A DNA stretch of 22,005 nucleotides. Source: an uncultured Victivallales bacterium. Lineage in GTDB: Bacteria > Verrucomicrobiota > Lentisphaeria > Oligosphaerales > JAFGRS01. The stretch covers positions 1 through 22,005 of the forward strand of contig CAILKC010000216.1 of the NCBI GenBank assembly GCA_903834675.1, read 5' to 3'. Below the pieces are notes generated by a model. The model ran no database searches, was not told where the DNA came from, and worked only from the letters and a program-made list of their open reading frames with translations. Of this stretch, positions 5,990 through 13,132 are shown one piece after another. Position numbers and translations under genes: made by a program. Position 1 is the stretch's first letter. Each line of letters opens with the position of its first letter.

Positions 5990-8554
5990 TCATCCCGTCG
6001 CGTCGTTCCCGTCCGCCGGGTCCTCATCCTGGCCCGCGGGCAAGTCCAGATGGAAGCGCGTGTAGCGGCCCACCTCGCTCTCGAAGTGCAGCGCCCCGCC
6101 TTCAGCCTTGACGATACCCAGACTCACCGGCAGGCCGAGCCCGGCGCTGGTAACTCGGTCTTTGGTCGTGAAGAAGGGATCGAAGAGACGGTCGCGGTTC
6201 TCTTCCGAGATGCCGCTGCCATGGTCTTCCACGGTGGTACGCACCCAGAGCTTCCCGTCCTTGGCAAGAACCTTTGCGGTGATCCAGACAACTTTGTCAT
6301 CATCGTATTTTGGGTAGCGTGCATTCAGGGCTTCGCGGGCGTTGGTCAACAGGTTCATCAGCACGTGCTGGGTCTGCCGACTGCGGCAGCGGACAGGGGG
6401 CAGATCCTCAGGCACGTCGACGCGGAGGGTGATCTGGTCGCGGCAGACGGCGGCCTGGATGAGCGACAGGGTGGCGCTCACGATGTCCGACATCCGAGCC
6501 AGGCTGCAGTCCGTCTCATCCGGACAGGAGAAGGTGAGCAGGTTACTGACAATATCCGCCACCCGCTGGGTCTCGTGGACGATCTCGCCCGCGTAGTCTC
6601 GCAACGGGCTGTCGGTCCCCAGGCCGTCAGAGATGAGCAAGGCGTAGTTCATAATGCCAAAAACAGGGTTGTTGATCTGGTGCGCCACGCCCCGGGCCAG
6701 CATGCCGATGGCCGCCATCTTCTGCTGCTGGCGCAAACTGACCTCCTGCTGCTGGCGCTCGGTGACATCCGTGCCCGAACCGCGGTACCCCAGGAACGTG
6801 CCTTCACTGTCCAACACCGGCGTCGCGTTGGTTTCGAGCAAAACCACGTGGCCATCCTGGTGCGCGTTGGCGCCGACCAGCGACCGGATTCGCTCCTTCC
6901 TGGTCATCGCTTCGAGGATCGCCGGGTTCATCGCCGTTCCCCCCGCTGGCGCCAGCAGGTCCCCAAAGCGCCTCGTGCCGACGATCTCCGCGGACCGGTA
7001 GCCCAGGATGCGTTCGACCGCCGGACTGGCATAGGTGTAGAGCCCGGCCGCGTCGACCTCCCAGACCCAATCCGTCACACTCTCGGCAACCTGTCGGAAG
7101 CGCTCTTCGCTCTCGCGCAACGCGGCTTCGGCCTGCTTGCGGGCGGTGATGTCCACAAAGCTGCCCTCGTAGGCCACAATCCGTCCCGCCGCGTCGGTAA
7201 CCGCCTGCACGGAAAGCAGCCCCCAGACGAGGGTACCGTCGTGTCGCCGCAGTTGCACCTCACAGTCCCGCGCCACGCCATGGCGCAGCACCAGTTCATG
7301 CCAACGGCGGCGATCTTCCGGGCGGGCGTAGGCACCCACGGATCGGCCCTTCAGGAAGGCCTCTCGGTCGGCGCAACCCAGGGCTTCCATCATGGCCTGA
7401 TTGCCGTCCAGACGCTGCCCGTCCGGCGTGGTGTTGTAGAGCCCTACCGGTACGGCCTGGAAGAGCCGCCGGTAGCGCGTCTCGCTCTCGACCAGCGCGC
7501 GCCGCGATTCCGCTAACCTTTCCAGCATGCGGTTGATGTTCGTCGCCAGAGACGATAGCTCGTCGGTTCCGAGCATCGCCACCAGAGGTACAGGCGCTTC
7601 CGACGTGGCAATCCGACTGACGTCCCGACTGAGTCGCGCCAGACGCGATACGACCGTCAGGCGCAGAAGCACGGTGACGGCAACCATGAAGACTCCCCCG
7701 GCAACCAGCAGAATCGCGGTGAACAAGGACGACACGCGCAGACCTTGCCGGTAGATGTCACGCGGCATCCGCACCTCGATGGCCAGGCCCGGCTTCCCCC
7801 GCAAGTCATGCACTAGGCCGTAGCTGGCAAGCGTGGCCTGGTCGAGCACCCGCACCACGGTGGCATTAGCGTTGCCCAGTTCCGCCAGCACGGCGCCGAC
7901 CTGCGGACGGTCCGACAGCGCATCCGCCCGAAAAAAACCGACCTGCAGGCAAAGCTCCGCGGCGACGCGCCGGAATTCGGCCGCATCCAGGAAGCGGCCC
8001 ACAACCACGGTCCCGCGAGCGGGCCCGTCTCCCTTACCCGTCAGGATCGGACGCGCCGCGACCATCATCGGGCCCTCCGCCAGCAGCACAAGGCCTGCGG
8101 CCGGGCTTCCCCCTGGAACGAGGTTCACCAGCGGCGACTTCGACTCGGCGACCAGCCGCAGCAGATCGGCCGGTAATGGCCGCGCCGTCAGGCTGGTCGG
8201 GGCGATAGCCGCCCCCCACACAACGGCCCCCGCCGCGTCAACCACCAGCAGCACATGCACCTTGGGCGCCTTCAGGGCATCCGGCGAGAGATTCGCCTGG
8301 GCGAAGCCCGGGTTCCGATCCTCCACGAAGCGGTACATGTCATCCCAGGAGGCCCAGTCGGCCGCCACCGTATCGAGATCGTTGGCGCGCCGCTCGAGCG
8401 CCCGCAACACGCGCTCCGCGTTTTCGTGGCCATAGCCCTGCTCAACCCGTGCAAACCCCGCCCGCACAAGTCCGACCTGAAGCACCTCAAGGATGATGAA
8501 CAGCGCGGCTGCCACGGCGCCCAGCACCACCACTGCTCTGGTCCCGAGTGACAT
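5990..8554 (-). CDS. Membrane sensor histidine kinase, CHASE4-HAMP-PAS-PAS-HisKA-HATPase
   Basis: 854 residues from ATG 8554, chosen because a membrane segment follows at once (residues 7-29) and AGGGAG lies 9 bp upstream; 41 codons of open frame further upstream are Arg/Pro-rich and featureless. The periplasmic sensor between the two membrane segments (second at about 269-294) carries DWASWDD (66-72), the signature of CHASE4 domains, whose ligands are mostly unknown. HAMP follows, then two PAS domains (about 360-480 and 485-610). The H-box GVAHQINNP has its His near residue 625, with Gln where relatives usually have Glu. ATPase motifs NAREAL, DHGSGI, FDPFFTTK and AGLGLPVS follow. A perfect sigma54 promoter lies upstream. 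Gene order makes it the likely phosphodonor for the NtrC-type regulator downstream, reporting an envelope signal. Confidence 0.94.
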   Translation of the reverse strand: MSLGTRAVVVLGAVAAALFIILEVLQVGLVRAGFARVEQGYGHENAERVLRALERRANDLDTVAADWASWDDMYRFVEDRNPGFAQANLSPDALKAPKVHVLLVVDAAGAVVWGAAIAPTSLTARPLPADLLRLVAESKSPLVNLVPGGSPAAGLVLLAEGPMMVAARPILTGKGDGPARGTVVVGRFLDAAEFRRVAAELCLQVGFFRADALSDRPQVGAVLAELGNANATVVRVLDQATLASYGLVHDLRGKPGLAIEVRMPRDIYRQGLRVSSLFTAILLVAGGVFMVAVTVLLRLTVVSRLARLSRDVSRIATSEAPVPLVAMLGTDELSSLATNINRMLERLAESRRALVESETRYRRLFQAVPVGLYNTTPDGQRLDGNQAMMEALGCADREAFLKGRSVGAYARPEDRRRWHELVLRHGVARDCEVQLRRHDGTLVWGLLSVQAVTDAAGRIVAYEGSFVDITARKQAEAALRESEERFRQVAESVTDWVWEVDAAGLYTYASPAVERILGYRSAEIVGTRRFGDLLAPAGGTAMNPAILEAMTRKERIRSLVGANAHQDGHVVLLETNATPVLDSEGTFLGYRGSGTDVTERQQQEVSLRQQQKMAAIGMLARGVAHQINNPVFGIMNYALLISDGLGTDSPLRDYAGEIVHETQRVADIVSNLLTFSCPDETDCSLARMSDIVSATLSLIQAAVCRDQITLRVDVPEDLPPVRCRSRQTQHVLMNLLTNAREALNARYPKYDDDKVVWITAKVLAKDGKLWVRTTVEDHGSGISEENRDRLFDPFFTTKDRVTSAGLGLPVSLGIVKAEGGALHFESEVGRYTRFHLDLPAGQDEDPADGNDATG

Positions 8555-8755
8555 GCGCCATGGCTCCCTTCGCGGTTGACCCGAACGCCTTGGGATCGAC
8601 GATGCTCGCGCGCCTGGCCCCCAGAGCCGCTGCCGCCCACGCTCCCAGCGCGCCGGACAGAGCCGACTACGGTCCACGCACGGGGAAACACAAGGACGGC
8701 GATTGCCGTGGCGAATCTTCAGGCTTCAAACAACCTTGTCTCGGCAACGCCTCAT

Positions 8756-8771
8756 AGCAATCAACGTGCCA
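8756..8771 (-). promoter_or_regulatory. Sigma54 (-24/-12) promoter of the sensor kinase gene
   Basis: Read on the minus strand, TGGCACG-TTGA-TTGCT matches all 12 informative positions of the sigma54 consensus TGGCACG-N4-TTGCW. The predicted start site near 8745 leaves a leader of about 190 nt before ATG 8554. The palindrome at 8931-8944 lies about 165 bp upstream, so the kinase gene would be activated from the same site as the divergent lipoprotein gene and possibly by its own partner regulator. Confidence 0.8.
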
Positions 8772-8912
8772 ATCTCGGGAACGGCGGCTTTCCGTCTTAG
8801 TCGCCCACGCCACATCCCCCCTTCACGCGACCCGCTTTAGATCCACTGCAGGTTGCTTCAGTACATAGCGTATAGCCTTTGCCTGGATAGTGTTATGATG
8901 CGTATAACCCTA

Positions 8913-8945
8913 GCACTACGAACCCCGTAGTGCAAGATATTGCAC
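8913..8945. promoter_or_regulatory. Predicted shared enhancer site and adjoining inverted repeat
   Basis: GTGCAAGATATTGCAC (8930-8945) is a 6-4-6 palindrome; its 14-bp core is 12 of 14 identical to the one at 1100-1113. Overlapping it is a perfect 8-bp inverted repeat, GCACTACG (8913-8920) and CGTAGTGC (8926-8933), with a 5-bp spacer. The site sits between two divergent sigma54 promoters, about 130 bp from the lipoprotein -24 element and about 165 bp from the kinase -24 element. Confidence 0.6.
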
Positions 8946-9066
8946 CCTTATCTCCCCAGCGCCTGGCGCCGGGAGCCCACAACCACCAGCGGCGCCGTCG
9001 CCAAAGGGTCTTTTTGAGCCTATCGCAGCAGAATTCGACGCGGTACAACCCCTGGAACCCGAAGGT

Positions 9067-9082
9067 TGGCACGGCGGCTGCA
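9067..9082 (+). promoter_or_regulatory. Sigma54 (-24/-12) promoter of the transglutaminase-like lipoprotein gene
   Basis: TGGCACG-GCGG-CTGCA matches the sigma54 consensus at 11 of 12 informative positions. Its -12 GC is 71 bp before the ATG at 9152. The promoter and flanks align with the promoter at 1265-1280: the shared block begins AAGGTTGGCA in both and an ATGCGG follows 35-36 bp after the start of the block in both. Confidence 0.78.
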
Positions 9083-9151
9083 TAGGTGTAGCGCAGATGC
9101 GGCACGAAGGCAGGTAACCTGGGCCGCAGGCGCAACCGGAGACTCCGAGCC

Positions 9152-9706
9152 ATGAAGACGAACCAGACAAGCCGCAAGACGACCACAGGCTCACTGCTTA
9201 TCCTGGTGGGCGCTCTCGCCGCCGCGCTGCTGGGTACTGGCTGCGCTAGTCTGTTCAAAGGCTATGATGCCTCCGCGCTTCCTCCCGGCTACCAAGAGGC
9301 GTTCAAGGTGGCCACCCGCATCTTTCCGGCCCAGGACAAGGTGGATTACTGGCAGACGCCGAGGGAAACGCGGGAACGCGGTACGGGCGACTGCGAGGAT
9401 CTTGCCTTTCTGCTTGAAGACGAGGCCCACAAGCGCGGACTCGATATCACCGTTCAGTTTGGTAAAGCTCACGTCAGCAACACGACCTTCCACGCCTGGA
9501 ACGAGGTGCTTACCGCAGACGGCAAGCGGGTCATCATGGATGCGCTTCTGGGCATCTGGATGGTGAATCCCGGCCCGGGGTACTACGTCAAGTGCGAGAT
9601 GGCGAAGACAGAGTACGCCGTGGGGTTCATGGTCAATGAACTGGACTACTCGATCCGCAAAGGCGACGAAGAGAGCAGGACCCGGAGCACCGCCGGCCTG
9701 AACTGA
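9152..9706 (+). CDS. Transglutaminase-like (Cys-His-Asp) lipoprotein
   Basis: 184 residues. A signal peptide (1-30) ends in LLGTGC, with Cys31 as the probable lipid attachment site; Gly at -3 is slightly unusual. The mature part carries a papain/transglutaminase-type triad: Cys81 in RGTGDCEDLA, His114 in TFHAWNEV and Asp130 in RVIMDALLG, in the right order and spacing for a bacterial transglutaminase-like cysteine peptidase domain. Such proteins cleave or cross-link peptides or envelope proteins; the substrate here is unknown. GGAG at 9138-9141 lies 10 bp before the ATG. The gene is divergent from the CHASE4 kinase gene and has its own sigma54 promoter with a shared enhancer-like palindrome. 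It is the clearest enzymatic output of the predicted regulon and would act at the outer membrane or periplasm. Confidence 0.85.
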   Translation: MKTNQTSRKTTTGSLLILVGALAAALLGTGCASLFKGYDASALPPGYQEAFKVATRIFPAQDKVDYWQTPRETRERGTGDCEDLAFLLEDEAHKRGLDITVQFGKAHVSNTTFHAWNEVLTADGKRVIMDALLGIWMVNPGPGYYVKCEMAKTEYAVGFMVNELDYSIRKGDEESRTRSTAGLN

Positions 9707-9707
9707 G

Positions 9708-10219
9708 ATCGGCCTAGAGATGCAGGCTGCTAATCCCGAACTGAACCGGCCGCGGTTGGCCGATCTGCTCTGTGAACCTCTCGACGTGGTGGACGTTCGC
9801 GGGCAGAAGCAGCGAAGCGGGTGCCTGAAAGCGCTTCGGAAACTCGAACAGCACGGGCACTTCATGCTTCCGCAACGGCGGTGCCTGCGACGGGCTCCAA
9901 GTCCGCGGCGTTTGGGCCCTGCAATGCCGGGCCCGGTGGATACGTCCGGTTTCCTGGGGACGCGCTTCCGTGCCGCCAGCTGGGTGCGGCTCGGACAGAC
10001 CCAGGGCCGCGGAGGTCAGGACCGCGAGATGAAGCGCCACGAGCGTGAAAAACCGGCCCAATACCGCCGACCACCGTCGGTATCGCCGTGCGGTTGCTGG
10101 CACGCTTAGGCGGTTATCTCGAGCTCACTTGGGACCCGCCACCCGGACACGAACTGACGTGGCGGGGCTATGCGGCATTGATGCTATTGCGTCAAGGGTT
10201 CTCGCTCAGCGATGGGTGA
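9708..10219 (+). pseudogene. Internally deleted IS4/Tn5-type transposase remnant
   Basis: Two pieces of one protein type lie in different frames. From 9720 one frame reads ANPELNRPRLADLLCEPLD and then CLKALRKLEQHGHFMLPQRR. This resembles the N-terminal winged-helix-like domain seen in DUF4338/DruA-like proteins and fused to some IS4-type transposases. From 10049 to TGA 10217-10219 another frame reads TVGIAVRLLARLGGYL and later PPPGHELTWRGYAALMLL. This fits the C-terminal end of Tn5-type transposases, where a V-R-L-I-A-R-L-G-G-[YF]-L segment precedes a [LT]-W-[RI]-G motif. The whole DDE catalytic core is missing, so about 165 codons remain of an expected 450 or so. No inverted repeats could be paired. 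It directly follows the lipoprotein stop. Confidence 0.55.
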
Positions 10220-10306
10220 TATGGTCAGGCACGACGTATGGCTGGGCAGGCCTCGCCCTGAGCAAGAGGCACAAATGCCTCGCGTCGCTGCCCGTAGGAT
10301 GACCCC

Positions 10307-10334
10307 TTCGCGAGGCGCGTCCGCGCTTCGCGAA
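10307..10334 (-). terminator. Hairpin after the PQQ-like propeller gene
   Basis: TTCGCGAGGCGC (10307-10318) pairs with GCGCTTCGCGAA (10323-10334) over 12 bp with one G-T wobble and a 4-nt loop, ending 10 bp past the stop of the minus-strand gene. No T-run follows. It also separates that gene from the convergent transposase remnant. Confidence 0.55.
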
Positions 10335-10343
10335 TAGGTCAGA

Positions 10344-11609
10344 CTAGGGTCCTCCGACGGCTGGTCCGGCTCCGGCTCCGGCATCGAGGCAGACGGCATC
10401 GCCGACGGCATTTCTGACGTAGAGGCGTCGGTGCGCCAGGACGGGAGTGGTCCAGCACCGCCCCGAGAGAACGGTGGCTTCGGCTAGGGGCCGATAGCCG
10501 TCGCCGCTAGCAGCGAGGATGGCCAGTTTGCCCCGCTCGTCGAGGAGGATGAGCTTGGCCTCGGCAAGGATGAGCGACCCTCGGCGCAGATCCGGTTTCT
10601 CCCATCGCACCTGCCCCGTTGTCCAGTCCAGACAGACGAACCGAGTTTCGTCAAAGCCGAACACGCAATTCTGCCACAACACGGCGCCGTTCATGGGAGT
10701 GCGCAGGTTCTTGTGGCGCCAGAGTTCGCGCGGCGGGTCCGCCGCGACGTCGAACAGGGCGCAGCCGACGTTATTTCCGGACGACACCAACAGCCTGCCG
10801 TCGTGGAGAATCGGATCGGCCGCATTGAGGTCCCAGAGGGTGTTCCAGGGAAGCTTCCACAGCGGTCGGCCGGCCTCGGCGTCGACCCCGACCAGCGCAT
10901 GTCCCGAGAAGAAGACTAGGGCGGCGGTCCCCGCCGCGCTGCGGTAAGGAACCGGCGAGGAGTAGCCGGGATGGCCGACAGGGCTTGCCCAGATCAGACT
11001 GCCGTCCTGCACCTTCAGCGCCAGGCCCCATTGGCCGATGCTCAGGATCAGCCGGTCGCCCATGACCAGCGGCGAACCGGCATAGCGCCAGGTGTTCTTC
11101 CAGTCTCCCTCAAGCCAGGGCCAGAGGTTAAACTTCTTGGTCCAGAGGATGTTGCCAGAGACGGCATCGAAACAGAACAGGTCGCCGGACTTGCTGAGGG
11201 TAAAGACACGGCCCTGGTCAACGGCAGGCGTGGCACTGGGGCCGCCCTCGTAGGATAGCGGCTGGAGTTCGCAGGGGTAGTGATGCTGCCAGAGGGTCTT
11301 GCCGCTGGCGGCGTCAAGACAGAAGACGGTATCGGTATTGTCGGTGTTTCCGAGGGTGTAGGCCCGTCCTTCTGCCACGGCAAAGGAGGAGAATCCCTTG
11401 CCCAGCGCGGCACGCCAAAGCACGGTCGGCCCCGTGGCTCCCCATGGGTGGGTCCAGCCGGTCTCGCGCGAGATGCCGTTTCGCTCTGGTCCGCGCCAGC
11501 AGGGCCAGTCAGCGCCGCCACCCTGGGCCGAGAGAGTCAGAGGCAAAGCGATGGCAGCGATGGTGGCGACGATGGACATACCAGCATAGGACCTGCGGCT
11601 TTCGTACAT
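10344..11609 (-). CDS. Secreted PQQ-like beta-propeller protein
   Basis: 421 residues with an N-terminal signal segment (about 11-29, ending LSAQG). The mature part begins DWPCWRGPERNGISRETGW, the typical opening of PQQ-binding-like propeller proteins abundant in Planctomycetota and Verrucomicrobiota. Propeller blades recur as hydrophobic strands followed by [CA]-[LF]-D-A-x-[ST]-G-x-x-[LI]-W, for example FCLDAASGKTLWQ, FCFDAVSGNILWT, VGVDAEAGRPLWK and VCLDWTTGQVRWE. These are PQQ-repeat/BamB-like blades. There is no dehydrogenase domain or haem motif, so a binding or scaffold role is more likely than catalysis. GAGG lies 6 bp before ATG 11609; ATG 11579 would also leave a signal peptide. It is transcribed alone, divergent from the liv operon, so a functional link to it is unproven. 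Confidence 0.88.
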   Translation of the reverse strand: MYESRRSYAGMSIVATIAAIALPLTLSAQGGGADWPCWRGPERNGISRETGWTHPWGATGPTVLWRAALGKGFSSFAVAEGRAYTLGNTDNTDTVFCLDAASGKTLWQHHYPCELQPLSYEGGPSATPAVDQGRVFTLSKSGDLFCFDAVSGNILWTKKFNLWPWLEGDWKNTWRYAGSPLVMGDRLILSIGQWGLALKVQDGSLIWASPVGHPGYSSPVPYRSAAGTAALVFFSGHALVGVDAEAGRPLWKLPWNTLWDLNAADPILHDGRLLVSSGNNVGCALFDVAADPPRELWRHKNLRTPMNGAVLWQNCVFGFDETRFVCLDWTTGQVRWEKPDLRRGSLILAEAKLILLDERGKLAILAASGDGYRPLAEATVLSGRCWTTPVLAHRRLYVRNAVGDAVCLDAGAGAGPAVGGP

Positions 11610-11953
11610 GCGGGGCCTCGCAGCGGAAACGTTTGACGCGCAACGCTCAACCCTAAACTATGGAGAACCGGATTGCCATCCCGAGGTTTGGAGTCGGGCG
11701 CAGGTCAGCTTATGGTGCGCGCACCATAAGCTGACTTGCGCCCCCTGGGCGGGTGGTGCCCTTGCATGCCAGCGAACACAAAGTAAGCTATCGGGCCTGA
11801 TGGAGGTATGCGTCGGACGCCGCACCTCCCGTCGGACCGGACGGGTCGGCTGCGAACGGGCGAGGGCGGCACCTGCAGGCAGGTTTCGAATGGCAAGAGT
11901 GTGACGGGTTGGGAAAGTAGCGCAATGCGGCAACGAACAAGGAGTGCCAAATC
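11610..11953. other. Divergent intergenic region before the liv-type operon
   Basis: 344 bp holding a 48-bp palindromic element (11696-11743). Further on are a small perfect stem ACCTGC-AG-GCAGGT near 11870 and a CCCGTC...GACGGG stem near 11830-11850. No convincing promoter of either sigma class could be picked out, although the liv-type operon must start here. Confidence 0.55.
11696..11743. repeat. 48-bp REP-like palindrome
   Basis: GTCAGCTTATGGTGCG (11704-11719) is followed without any spacer by its exact reverse complement (11720-11735). Outside this, GGGCGCA (11696-11702) pairs with TGCGCCC (11737-11743) across one mismatch (G 11703, T 11736). The outer arm sequence recurs near the window end at 21925-21939, so this is a dispersed family and not a gene-specific operator. 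Confidence 0.75.
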
Positions 11954-13096
11954 ATGAAGCGCGTCACGACCGTGTGCTGTGGGGTCATTCTGGGGCTGAC
12001 GGGGCTGGTCGGTCTGCAAGCCGCCGAGCCGATCAAGATCGGGGCTCTGTTTGCGGTCACGGGGCCGGCATCGTTCCTGGGCGCGCCCGAGGCCAAGACG
12101 GCCCAGATGCTGGCCGACAAGATCAATGCCAAGGGCGGCATCAACGGCAGCCTGATCAAACTGATCGTCAAGGACACCAAGGGCGACCCGGCTACGGCGG
12201 TGTCGTTTGCCAAGCAGTTGATCGAAGAAGAGAATGTCCTGGCTATCATCGGCCCCTCCACCAGCGGCGAGACGTTGCAGATCAAGGACCTATGCGAGCA
12301 GAACAAGATGATTCTCCTCTCCTGCGCGGCCGCCGAGACGATCGTCAACCCGGTGGCCAAGTATGTCTTCAAGACTCCCCAGAAAGACAGCCAGGCCGCC
12401 ACCTGGATCTTCAACACCATGAAGGCTAAAGGCCTGACCAAGGCGGGGCTGGTCACGGATAACACTGGCTTCGGCAGCGCCGGCAAGAAGCAGGTCGAGG
12501 AACTGGCGCCGCAGGCGGGAATTCAGATTGTCATCAGCGAGGTTTACGATAAGGCCGCCACGGACCTCAGCGACATCCTCACCAAGGTGAAAGCCAAGGA
12601 CGTCCAGGCCGTCATCAACTGGTCCATCGTGCCAGCCCAGTCCATCGTGGCCAAAAACATGAAGCAGCTCGGCATGGATATGCAGCTCTTCCAGAGCCAC
12701 GGCTTTGGCAATATCAAGTATGTGGAGCAGGCCGGCGTCGCGGCCGAAGGCATTCTCTTCCCAGCCGGGCGCCTGCTGGTGGTTGACAGCTTGCCCGAGT
12801 CCCACCCGCAGAAAGCCGTGCTGGCGCAGTTCAAGCAGGACTATGAGGCGGCCTACAAGGAGTCGGTGAGTACCTTTGGCGGCCACGCCTACGATGCCAT
12901 GATGATCGCGGTCAAGGCCGTCGAGAAAGCTGGCGCCGACCGCGAGAAGGTGCGCGCGGCGATCGAGACGATGCAGGGCTTTGTGGGCACGGCTGGAGTG
13001 TTCAACTTCACGCCGGCAGACCACAACGGCCTCGGGCTCGATGCCTTCGAGATGATCACGGTTCGCGCTGGGAAGTTCGAGCCCGCGGCGAAGTGA
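11954..13096 (+). CDS. livK: Branched-chain-amino-acid-type ABC transporter substrate-binding protein
   Basis: 380 residues; Peripla_BP_6 (LivJ/LivK-type) periplasmic binding protein. A signal peptide with a hydrophobic core ends at about LQA-AEP (residues 21-26). The mature domain opens IKIGALFAVTGPASFLG, with GGINGSLIKLIVKDTKGDP and ENVLAIIGPSTSGETL, the ligand-contact loops of the family. It captures a small substrate and delivers it to the membrane permeases encoded next. AAGGAG lies 10 bp before the ATG. The first of six same-strand genes, it is separated from the permease gene by 36 bp. Because the operon ends with a phenylacetate-CoA-ligase-like gene, the substrate may be an aromatic or other acid and not leucine; this is inference. 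The symbol denotes the family only. Confidence 0.9.
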   Translation: MKRVTTVCCGVILGLTGLVGLQAAEPIKIGALFAVTGPASFLGAPEAKTAQMLADKINAKGGINGSLIKLIVKDTKGDPATAVSFAKQLIEEENVLAIIGPSTSGETLQIKDLCEQNKMILLSCAAAETIVNPVAKYVFKTPQKDSQAATWIFNTMKAKGLTKAGLVTDNTGFGSAGKKQVEELAPQAGIQIVISEVYDKAATDLSDILTKVKAKDVQAVINWSIVPAQSIVAKNMKQLGMDMQLFQSHGFGNIKYVEQAGVAAEGILFPAGRLLVVDSLPESHPQKAVLAQFKQDYEAAYKESVSTFGGHAYDAMMIAVKAVEKAGADREKVRAAIETMQGFVGTAGVFNFTPADHNGLGLDAFEMITVRAGKFEPAAK

Positions 13097-13132
13097 TCCC
13101 CCTGCGCTGGCGTTGAGACGAGGCCGAACCAC

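Larger units (their letters stand above)
8555..9151. other. Divergent control region of sensor kinase and second lipoprotein genes
   Basis: 597 bp without a gene. It holds a sigma54 promoter in each direction (8756-8771 minus, 9067-9082 plus), one shared palindromic enhancer-like site (8931-8944), a perfect 8-bp inverted repeat beside it (8913-8933) and an AT-rich patch (8850-8910) resembling the one at 1010-1080. Confidence 0.75.

Noticed and set aside
5581..6027. 149-codon N-terminal extension of the NtrC-type regulator
   Set aside because: It has no domain, would overlap the upstream kinase gene and ignores the excellent GGAGG before ATG 5580.
5948..7516. 522-codon plus-strand ORF opposite the sensor kinase
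   Set aside because: The opposite strand encodes unmistakable kinase motifs; this is a GC-driven antisense shadow.
9085..9145. Cyclic-di-GMP or cobalamin riboswitch in the leader of the second lipoprotein gene
   Set aside because: GGCACGAAGGCA recalls the start of a GEMM motif, but the conserved core and receptor helix are absent, and the shared blocks are explained by a promoter.
10228..10244. GGCACG ... TGGC near the transposase remnant as a sigma54 promoter
   Set aside because: Spacing is off by one and no gene follows in that direction.
11763..11795. Sigma70 promoter TTGCAT ... TAAGCT for the liv operon
   Set aside because: Only 3 of 6 matches in each hexamer; not distinguishable from background.
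11891..11905. TGGCAAG-AGTG-TGAC as a sigma54 promoter for the liv operon
   Set aside because: The -12 GC is missing, so only the -24 half matches.
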